A stretch of DNA of 64,000 nucleotides, from the NCBI RefSeq assembly GCF_046036945.1, contig NZ_JBJQOQ010000001.1:496001-560000 (forward strand), read 5' to 3'. Both the position numbers and the translations under genes were made by a program. The notes below the pieces were generated by a model. It worked only from the letters and a program-made list of their open reading frames with translations, ran no database searches and was not told the origin of the DNA. Source of the stretch: Brevibacillus_C sp046036945. Its GTDB lineage: Bacteria; Bacillota; Bacilli; Brevibacillales; Brevibacillaceae. Shown piece by piece: positions 58,569 through 64,000 of this stretch (the stretch's first letter is position 1; the number at the start of each line of letters is the position of its first letter).

Positions 58569-58892
58569 ATGACCGACACACATTCCGGAGCAGATCAGAA
58601 GGGCGAGAAGCACTTGCCTTCGCAGCACAGTGCCCGTAACCACGTAATTACCTTTGTTCTCTCAATCATCCTGACGGCGATTGCCTTTGCCGCTGTTGCA
58701 TTCGAGCAGGTGGATATCAAATCGGTGGTTCCGTTTATCTTTCTCCTGGCCTTGATTCAAGCAGGCTTCCAGCTGTTTGTTTGGATGCACTTGGATCAAA
58801 AGGGACATCAGTTTCAAAGAATCTTTATCGGCGGTGGCGCTTTTGTAGCGCTGCTGGCCGTCGTAGCCTTTTCGTTTTGGATTTGGTGGTAA
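58569..58892 (+). CDS. ctaF: Cytochrome c oxidase (caa3) subunit IV
   Basis: A 107-residue protein with three membrane helices (VITFVLSIILTAIAFAAVAF, VVPFIFLLALIQAGFQLFVWMHL, IFIGGGAFVALLAVVAFSFWIWW), the usual subunit IVB form. The WMHLDQKG after helix 2 is typical of CtaF. It follows ctaE without a gap and closes the structural part of the operon; a terminator follows 8 bases later. Confidence 0.92.
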   Translation: MTDTHSGADQKGEKHLPSQHSARNHVITFVLSIILTAIAFAAVAFEQVDIKSVVPFIFLLALIQAGFQLFVWMHLDQKGHQFQRIFIGGGAFVALLAVVAFSFWIWW

Positions 58893-58900
58893 ATACTTGC

Positions 58901-58930
58901 AGGCGGCTTGTTAAAAGCCGCCTGTCTTTT
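58901..58930 (+). terminator. Terminator after ctaF
   Basis: A 9-bp stem (AGGCGGCTT with AAGCCGCCT) followed by GTCTTTTCT. The tail is imperfect, so some read-through into ctaG is likely. Confidence 0.7.
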
Positions 58931-58934
58931 CTCA

Positions 58935-59007
58935 CAGGATAAGCAACGTATAACTTCCTTAAGACGGCTTCCTTATCCTGCATGAAAAGCTTCAATCGAA
59001 GCTTTTC
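58935..59007 (+). other. Two further hairpins between ctaF and ctaG
   Basis: CAGGATAAG (58935-58943) pairs with CTTATCCTG (58972-58980) across about 28 bases. Three bases later GAAAAGCTTC (58984-58993) pairs perfectly with GAAGCTTTTC (58998-59007). Neither is followed by a T-run. They may be RNA processing or attenuation structures that set the ratio of ctaG to the oxidase subunits. Confidence 0.4.
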
Positions 59008-59029
59008 TTAATGATGGGAGGTACTCATC

Positions 59030-59863
59030 GTGATGAATGGTCTATTCAGTCCGGCAGTGTTTCTGGTAACGGTTGTATTGGCCGTTTTGTACTTTAGCGT
59101 CGTAGGTCCGCTAAGCAGGCGAGTTGCAGGAGCTGAACCGACAAGCCTCAAGAAAAAGAGCCTTTTCGTCATCGGTTTACTGCTTTTTTACCTGGGATTA
59201 GGACCTGTCCACTACTTTGCGCAGACGTTTTTCAGTGCGTATGTGCTGGAGCAGGCAACCGTAAATATCGTCATGCCTGTCTTTATTTTGCTGGGGCTTC
59301 CAGCCTGGTTGATTCATTCTGTGTTTCGGACCAAAAAATCCCGTCTACTGTTAAGGGTGTTTACCGTTACCCCTGTGGCGATGCTTCTGTTCGATGGGCT
59401 TTTTTCCATTTCCCTTTTACCGGCGGTATTTAACCGACTGATGGAAAATAGCTATCTTTACGGAATTTCCCGTCTGTTGTTATTGTTTGCCGCATTTTGC
59501 ACGTGGTGGCCCATATTGACACCCGTCAAAGAGTGGCGGCTCCCCGACATTCAGAAGGTTGGCTTCCTGGTCGTCAGCGGCCTTTTGCTGTTTCCGATCA
59601 GCATGTACCTCTTGTTTGCCGATGCTCCGCTGTATGCAGCATATCAGACGGTTCCAGAGGTGTATCCCGGTTACACAGCACTTGATGATCAGCAATTGGG
59701 TTCGATCATATTGAAGATCTTTCAAGTTGTCGTCTATACATGTGTATTTTTCTCGATCTTCAAAAGCTGGTATCGTAAAGAGGGCAGCTTGAGTGCGACG
59801 GATGCCATTGACGAGCCGATCTCACCCGATGCGATCGCAGCGATGCCCCAGCAGCGTTCTTAA
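59030..59863 (+). CDS. ctaG: Cytochrome c oxidase assembly protein CtaG (caa3 type)
   Basis: A 277-residue protein with about seven membrane helices. It matches the Bacillus caa3_CtaG family, not the Cox11-type CtaG: LGLGPVHYFAQTFFSAYVLEQ, VFILLGLPAWLIHSVF, AAFCTWWPILTPVKEWRLPDIQKVGF and LFPISMYLLFADAPLYAAYQT. It is needed for maturation or CuB loading of caa3 oxidase. I start at GTG 59030 (GGGAGG, 8 bases); ATG 59033 is equally possible. It is the fifth gene of the cta cluster, 137 bases from ctaF. Confidence 0.9.
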   Translation: MMNGLFSPAVFLVTVVLAVLYFSVVGPLSRRVAGAEPTSLKKKSLFVIGLLLFYLGLGPVHYFAQTFFSAYVLEQATVNIVMPVFILLGLPAWLIHSVFRTKKSRLLLRVFTVTPVAMLLFDGLFSISLLPAVFNRLMENSYLYGISRLLLLFAAFCTWWPILTPVKEWRLPDIQKVGFLVVSGLLLFPISMYLLFADAPLYAAYQTVPEVYPGYTALDDQQLGSIILKIFQVVVYTCVFFSIFKSWYRKEGSLSATDAIDEPISPDAIAAMPQQRS

Positions 59864-59972
59864 AGCAAGAAAACGATGATCAAGGCGGTCGTAGCGTACG
59901 GATGCGGACCAGCCTTGGTCTGACCATACATAGAAAATAGCTTCCTTGCAGTTGAAACGGAGGAGAGCCAAT

Positions 59973-60437
59973 TTGAAACTAGCAGAATTAATGCCCTTAA
60001 TCAGTACCTCTTGTATAGTCATCAGCGCTTGCCTCGTCGCGATCGGATGGTATTTGATCCGCCGAGGGAAACGGGACCAGCATAAAACGGTCATGATTTG
60101 GGCTTCGATTTTTGCCATACTGTTTTTCATCATTTACGTCTCCAAAACGATTTTTGTCGGGACAGCGCTGTTCGGCGGGCCGCCCAACTTGAAGCCGGCA
60201 TATACCGTCTTCTTGCTGTTTCATACTACGCTTGCCACCGTCGGAGCCGTTATGGGTCTCTACACACTCTATCTCGGCTTTAAAGGACGGTTCAGCCGCC
60301 ATAAAAAGATCGGTCCATGGACGTCCGTCATCTGGTTTTTTACTGGCATCACCGGGGCTGCGGTCTACGCCCTGTTGTACGTAATCTACCCGCATACCGA
60401 TAAGGCAAGCCTGATAGAAGGTCTGTTTGGCTGGTAA
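59973..60437 (+). CDS. DUF420 family membrane protein (YozB-like)
   Basis: A 154-residue protein with four membrane helices (TSCIVISACLVAIGWYLIR, MIWASIFAILFFIIYVSKTIF, YTVFLLFHTTLATVGAVMGLYTL, VIWFFTGITGAAVYALLYVIYP). The HTTLA and HKKIGPWTSVIW motifs belong to DUF420, often found with caa3 or bo3 oxidase genes. The two in-membrane histidines may bind haem. The TTG start has GGAGGAG 6 bases upstream. It lies 109 bases behind ctaG. Confidence 0.82.
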   Translation: MKLAELMPLISTSCIVISACLVAIGWYLIRRGKRDQHKTVMIWASIFAILFFIIYVSKTIFVGTALFGGPPNLKPAYTVFLLFHTTLATVGAVMGLYTLYLGFKGRFSRHKKIGPWTSVIWFFTGITGAAVYALLYVIYPHTDKASLIEGLFGW

Positions 60438-60485
60438 AAAAGTTTCTACTGAAGCCTCTTGGAAGATGCAAAACCGCAGTTTGAC

Positions 60486-60515
60486 AAAAGAGCACTTTTC
60501 ACAGTGCTCTTTTTT
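60486..60515 (+). terminator. Terminator of the cta cluster
   Basis: A perfect stem AAGAGCACT with AGTGCTCTT around a six-base loop, followed by a T-run. Confidence 0.92.
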
Positions 60516-60688
60516 GTGTACAGCTTGTGCAAAGCACTCCGCATTCCATTGGTGAAGGTGAAAGTGAACAAATTTTCTGTATGGATTCCGATTATTTTTA
60601 TTCAATCTACCCATGTGTACTTCGATTGCTTCTGTTATAAAATAAGGTAAATTCTGATAATAACTCATGCGGAAGAGGAGGAACAAGC

Positions 60689-61780
60689 GTGGCGCACACA
60701 GATGTGAGAGTCAGTCAAAAGTTAAGTGAAGCCCACACATTGCCTGCATGGCTGTATACAAACCCCGAAGTACTGGAGATAGAGAAACGGGAAATATTCT
60801 GTAAAACCTGGCAGTATGCGGGGCATATTAGCCAAGTCCAACGACCAGGAGATTACGTTACGATTGAAGTGGCGGATCGACCGATTGTCATCACGCGCGC
60901 AAATGACGGTGAAGTCAGAGCTTTTTACAATGTCTGTACGCATCGTGCTTCCAAACTGGTAGAGGGAGAGGGACATAAGAGTCTTTTCACGTGTCCGTAC
61001 CACGCGTGGACATTCCGGCTGGACGGTACACTTCACAAGGCCTCGAATATGAAAGGTGTCGAGAATTTTCATGAAAAGGACTTTTGTCTGAAACCGGTCA
61101 GATTGGAAATTCAGGAATCCTTTATTTTTGTGAATTTGGATCCAAATGCCCGTCCGATGTCGGAAGTGTTCGGCGGTCTGTTTGAGGGTTTGAAAAAATT
61201 TAGGTTTGAAAATTTCAAAAAGTCAAGGGTTGTGGAGACGATTTGCCACTCCAACTGGAAAATTGGGATCGACAACTACCTGGAGTGCGATCATTGTCCG
61301 ATCATTCACAAAGCGTTTGTGCAAAAGCTGGAGATGGAAGATTACGAAATCAGTATTTTTGACCGTTACTGCTATCAAGGCGCTCCCTTGAAAAATGTGG
61401 CGGCAGACAACTTCGATTTGGGCCAGGGAGGACGGTATTACTGGTTGTACCCGAATATGTGGATGTCCTCTGATCCGGGACCGGCCAACCTGTCGATTCA
61501 CCAATCCATTCCGATCGATCACAAGACGACAAAGTACGTGTACACAACCTTTTTACTCGACGAAGTTGGCAAAGAAGCAGAAGAGCTGTTTGCGTATGAT
61601 GATATCCTGCGCAAGGAAGACCGCGATATTTGCGAAGTGGTGCAAAAGGGACTGGAAACCGGCGCATACACGCAAGGAAGGTTCTCTTTAACCGAGAACT
61701 GTGTGCATCATTTCCATTTGCTGCTCCAGGACGATCTGCAAAATGTCCTGCCATTGCCCCAGAAGGCCGCCTCCCTGTAA
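60689..61780 (+). CDS. Rieske-type aromatic-ring-hydroxylating oxygenase alpha subunit
   Basis: A 363-residue protein. The Rieske centre is complete: Cys83-x-His85 and Cys102-x2-His105 (VCTHRASKL, TCPYHAWTF). The catalytic iron site is in NYLECDHCPIIH (His202, His207). The N-terminal LPAWLYTNPEVLEIEKREIF and the general form resemble choline, carnitine or glycine-betaine monooxygenases and related trimethylamine-type enzymes rather than biphenyl dioxygenases. The short length and the lack of a beta-subunit gene fit that. Substrate unknown; no reductase or ferredoxin gene is adjacent. The GTG start follows AGGAGG by 7 bases. Confidence 0.88.
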   Translation: MAHTDVRVSQKLSEAHTLPAWLYTNPEVLEIEKREIFCKTWQYAGHISQVQRPGDYVTIEVADRPIVITRANDGEVRAFYNVCTHRASKLVEGEGHKSLFTCPYHAWTFRLDGTLHKASNMKGVENFHEKDFCLKPVRLEIQESFIFVNLDPNARPMSEVFGGLFEGLKKFRFENFKKSRVVETICHSNWKIGIDNYLECDHCPIIHKAFVQKLEMEDYEISIFDRYCYQGAPLKNVAADNFDLGQGGRYYWLYPNMWMSSDPGPANLSIHQSIPIDHKTTKYVYTTFLLDEVGKEAEELFAYDDILRKEDRDICEVVQKGLETGAYTQGRFSLTENCVHHFHLLLQDDLQNVLPLPQKAASL

Positions 61781-61803
61781 TCAAGTTTTTTCTTAGATGT
61801 GGT

Positions 61804-61817
61804 TGAAAGCGCTGTCT
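61804..61817 (+). promoter_or_regulatory. cre-like site downstream of the Rieske gene
   Basis: TGAAAGCGCTGTCT matches the CcpA consensus TGWNANCGNTNWCA at every defined position except the last. It lies 24 bases after the Rieske stop codon and about 200 bases before the WYL regulator gene, so it would have to act on the latter promoter by roadblock or on neither. Confidence 0.35.
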
Positions 61818-61950
61818 GTCATCCCTTAGGGTTGAAGTTTATCTTGCATTCTTGTAGTATTTTCTTGCGGAGCCTTTTTGGTTGGCGTGGTCGCACCATG
61901 GACACAATCAAAGTCGGGCTCTTTTTTCATGTATGTACTTCCGCTGCTCG

Positions 61951-61956
61951 TATAAT
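61951..61956 (+). promoter_or_regulatory. -10 element of the WYL regulator gene
   Basis: A perfect TATAAT about 70 bases before the start codon. The -35 region is poor. Upstream (61876-61929), a stacked set of weak inverted repeats ends in GGGCTCTTTTTT and may terminate the Rieske transcript. Confidence 0.5.
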
Positions 61957-62025
61957 TGCAACTCGTTTCAGCGATTTTGGCTGCATAGGGCAACAGCGGA
62001 CAAGGTATGAAGGAGAGTCATTCGA

Positions 62026-62970
62026 ATGAAATTAGACCGGCTGTTGGCCATCGTCTTGCTGCTTCTCTCCAAAAGAAAAATGCAGGCAAAAGAGCTTGCC
62101 GAGATTTTCGAAGTATCAGTCAGAACCATCTACCGGGATATAGAGACGATCAGCCTGGCCGGAATACCCGTCATCACGACACAGGGAACCAACGGAGGGA
62201 TCGCCATCATGGATGGATATCGCCTCGAAAAAAACTGGTTGTCGGACGATGAACTGGCATCGGTAGCGACTGCTCTTAAAAGTGTGTCTACTACGATCCA
62301 AGATGAACATGTCAGTGCAGCTTTCCAAAAAATTGCCCGCCTGGTGCCGAAGCATGAAGAAGAGAATTTCCGAGCCAGAGCGGAGAAGATCTTTATCGAC
62401 TTTTCACCCTGGGGGAAAGACCCGGCGCTGCAGGGAAAATTTGATTTGATCATGGCGGCGATAGAAGGAAGCCAGCACCTTTCTTTTACCTATGTGAATG
62501 CGGCCGGTGAACAATCCCGGCGAACGGCAGAACCGCACACATTGGTGCAAAAACAGCAAAAATGGTACCTGTACGCTTTTTGTACGGAGAAGAACCAGTT
62601 TCGCTTCTTTAAACTCTCTCGAATGAGGGAGCTTGAATGCCGTCCGTCTGTATTTCAGCGGCGGGAAATTGCGTTAGAAGAGCGCCCTTGGGTTCAGGCG
62701 TGGCATCGTCCCGAAAACTTCGTAGACCTGGTGTTGAAGATTGACCCTAAAGTAAAAAGCTTGGCAGAAGAGTGGTTTGGCCCGGAGAAGATACAAACGG
62801 ACGGGACCGGAGGCTGTCTTGCGGAGATCACGCTGCCACTGGATGAATGGCTGTTCAGTTTTCTGCTTAGTTTTGGTCCCTTCATCGAGGTATTGGATCC
62901 TGTCTACGTGCGGGAAAAAGTAAAAGAGCAGGCGAGAAAAGTGTACCAACTCTATAAACCAGGTTCGTAA
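62026..62970 (+). CDS. WYL-domain, DeoR-type HTH transcriptional regulator (YafY-like)
   Basis: A 314-residue regulator. The N-terminal helix-turn-helix is RLLAIVLLLLSKRKMQAKELA with FEVSVRTIYRDIETISLAGIP. The WYL domain follows (about 135-225: AAIEGSQHLSFTYVNAAGEQ, RRTAEPHTLVQKQQKWYLYAF, FRFFKLSRMRELE), then the WCX C-terminal extension (VLKIDPKVKSLAEEWFG). WYL domains bind nucleic acid or small ligands and control varied stress genes. The start has AAGGAGAG upstream. Its target could be the preceding Rieske gene or the following pair; no operator is identified. Confidence 0.9.
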   Translation: MKLDRLLAIVLLLLSKRKMQAKELAEIFEVSVRTIYRDIETISLAGIPVITTQGTNGGIAIMDGYRLEKNWLSDDELASVATALKSVSTTIQDEHVSAAFQKIARLVPKHEEENFRARAEKIFIDFSPWGKDPALQGKFDLIMAAIEGSQHLSFTYVNAAGEQSRRTAEPHTLVQKQQKWYLYAFCTEKNQFRFFKLSRMRELECRPSVFQRREIALEERPWVQAWHRPENFVDLVLKIDPKVKSLAEEWFGPEKIQTDGTGGCLAEITLPLDEWLFSFLLSFGPFIEVLDPVYVREKVKEQARKVYQLYKPGS

Positions 62971-63044
62971 ACTCTTTTTTTAAACCTGACAATCTGTTGT
63001 CAAGTTGCTTCCTTTACCATAGATGGCAAAGGAGGGAATCATCT

Positions 63045-63296
63045 ATGAATGTAAAACTGTGCCAAAGCTGTGCGATGCCGCTGACGGAAGAGTTGTCAGG
63101 GACAGAGGAGAACGGTGCCAAAAACGAAGAGTACTGCCTGTATTGTTACGAACAGGGGGCGTTTAAACAGCCTGAGCTGACCATGGAGCAGATGATTGAG
63201 ACATGTATTCCGTTTATGCAAAAGAACGGGATGGAGGAAAAACAGGCAAGGCAGCTGCTGCAACAACATTTGCCAAAACTGAAGAGATGGCAGTAA
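63045..63296 (+). CDS. Small zinc-ribbon domain protein
   Basis: An 83-residue protein. Two CxxC pairs (CQSCAMPLTEELSGTEENG and YCLYCYEQGAFKQPELTME) form a putative zinc-ribbon domain of the PF12674 type. The C-terminal half (MIETCIPFMQKNGMEEKQA, RQLLQQHLPKLKRWQ) is helical and probably mediates protein contacts. AAGGAGGG precedes the ATG. It is followed after 14 bases by a GyrI-like gene; this pair is commonly seen in Bacillales. Confidence 0.8.
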   Translation: MNVKLCQSCAMPLTEELSGTEENGAKNEEYCLYCYEQGAFKQPELTMEQMIETCIPFMQKNGMEEKQARQLLQQHLPKLKRWQ

Positions 63297-63310
63297 TCAA
63301 GGGAGGCAGC

Positions 63311-63820
63311 ATGGACAAACCAAGGATCGTTACACTTGGGGAGCGGAAATTTGCCGGGATATCGGTTGAGACCGACAATGAGCGCGAGATGTCGGGGCGA
63401 GGAAAGATCGTTTCGCTGTGGGAACAGTATAGGCAGGAACAGGTTCAGCAACAGATCTGCAACCGGACGGATGGAAATCAGACGATCGCCCTCTATTCGC
63501 AGTACGAGTCAGATGAGACAGGACTTTACACCTACTCGATCGGGTCATTTGTGGATTCGCTGGAAGGCCGGGAGAACCAGTTGGCGGGGATCGTCATTCC
63601 TCCTGCGGCATATGCGGTGTTTACATCCAGAAAGGGGCCGCTGGCCGAGGTAGTCCTGGAGACCTGGCAGGTCATCTGGGAGTGGTCAAAAGGAGGCGTC
63701 CAGCGAGCCTTTACAGCAGATTTCGAAGTTTACGACGAACGGGCTGCCGATCCGTCTTTGGCCCAAGTCGACATTTTTATCGCGCTCAAGGACAGAGTTA
63801 CTTCTCAAAACGATCGCTGA
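63311..63820 (+). CDS. GyrI-like / AraC effector-binding domain protein
   Basis: A 169-residue soluble protein with the SOUL/GyrI effector-binding fold: KPRIVTLGERKFAGISVETD, IVSLWEQYRQEQV, IALYSQYESDETGLYTYSIG, GIVIPPAAYAVFTSRKGPLAE and VDIFIALKDR at the end. Such domains bind small hydrophobic ligands or act as stand-alone effectors (also called integron cassette proteins). It is the second gene in an operon with the zinc-ribbon gene. AAGGGAGG precedes the ATG. A terminator follows. Confidence 0.82.
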   Translation: MDKPRIVTLGERKFAGISVETDNEREMSGRGKIVSLWEQYRQEQVQQQICNRTDGNQTIALYSQYESDETGLYTYSIGSFVDSLEGRENQLAGIVIPPAAYAVFTSRKGPLAEVVLETWQVIWEWSKGGVQRAFTADFEVYDERAADPSLAQVDIFIALKDRVTSQNDR

Positions 63821-63829
63821 GGAAAAAAG

Positions 63830-63867
63830 CTGACGTGACGAGCCAATGGTTCGCGTCAGTTTTTTTG
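63830..63867 (+). terminator. Terminator of the zinc-ribbon/GyrI-like operon
   Basis: CTGACG pairs with CGTCAG, with some further inner pairing, followed by TTTTTTT. Confidence 0.85.
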
Positions 63868-63903
63868 TTGTACTTGCATAATATTCAGAATACAGGGAGG
63901 AGA

Positions 63904-63978
63904 ATGCAGTTTGCCTACCTAATGTATCTTTTGGTGAGAGAAAATGGCTGTACATTTGAATCGGCAGGGCGACGATAG
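63904..63978 (+). CDS. Possible 24-residue peptide at the window end
   Basis: A short frame begins 3 bases after GGGAGG and encodes MQFAYLMYLLVREN plus GCTFESAGRR. The start is closer to the ribosome binding site than normal, so it is doubtful. It could be a leader peptide for a gene beyond the window. Confidence 0.2.
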   Translation: MQFAYLMYLLVRENGCTFESAGRR

Positions 63979-64000
63979 CTGAGCTGTGAGCGGCGATCGT

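Noticed and set aside
1..64000. tRNA, rRNA, CRISPR arrays, insertion sequences, prophage
   Set aside because: No cloverleaf, regular repeat-spacer pattern, transposase or integrase motif was seen in any intergenic stretch or frame I read. The only tandem repeat is inside the tolC-like gene.

Overview
The window looks like chromosomal DNA of an aerobic, endospore-forming Gram-positive bacterium of the Bacillales, most likely the Paenibacillaceae and close to Brevibacillus. The reasons are strong AGGAGG-type ribosome binding sites with many GTG and TTG starts, small spore proteins (YjcZ, SpoVIF-like), a Bacillus-type caa3 oxidase set (ctaC to ctaG plus a DUF420 protein), and many Bacillales-specific families (DUF1292, DUF1444, DUF1811, DUF441, DUF2515, DUF3900-like). 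The DNA is moderately GC-rich, so long open frames on the antisense strand are common and are shadows. The genus is an inference; no rRNA is present to settle it.

Layout. 0-8.8 kb: a truncated MarR regulator, a phosphodiester glycosidase, a DEAD-box helicase and conserved Bacillales proteins. 8.9-10.1 kb: a PLP trans-sulfuration enzyme. 10.1-15.9 kb: an operon of an ECF sigma factor, a membrane-anchored beta-propeller protein (likely anti-sigma), a large exported membrane protein, and an ABC exporter ATPase and permease, preceded by a candidate autoregulatory ECF promoter. 16-20 kb: a DHA2 drug exporter with its fusion protein, a WrbA-like flavoprotein and stress proteins. 20.1-25.6 kb: a YebC-family protein, then parE and parC. 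25.6-29.4 kb: small proteins, a tandem AAA+ ATPase and a yjcZ-spoVIF pair.

29.4-42.6 kb is a full reductive pyrimidine degradation locus: a PucR regulator, malonate-semialdehyde dehydrogenase, omega-aminotransferase, the two dihydropyrimidine dehydrogenase subunits PreT and PreA, dihydropyrimidinase, beta-ureidopropionase and an NCS1 permease. Together they would import uracil or thymine and turn it into acetyl-CoA or propionyl-CoA, CO2, ammonia and amino nitrogen. Three unassigned genes sit inside it, one of which resembles an ADP-ribosyltransferase.

42.6-49.3 kb: two secreted cell-wall/amidase proteins, a UbiD decarboxylase, an acetyltransferase and small proteins. 49.6-54.5 kb: an aromatic amino acid hydroxylase with an unusual C-terminal extension behind a catabolite-repression site, a CcdA/thioredoxin pair, and a TolC-like exported protein with a 12-residue tandem repeat. 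55-60.4 kb: the caa3 cytochrome oxidase operon. 60.6-64 kb: a Rieske oxygenase, a WYL regulator, a zinc-ribbon protein and a GyrI-like protein.

No tRNA, rRNA, CRISPR array, insertion sequence or prophage was seen. The most unusual items are the ECF/propeller/ABC operon, the ART-like gene in the pyrimidine locus, a motif shared upstream of two pyrimidine genes, and the repeat-bearing TolC homologue in a Gram-positive.
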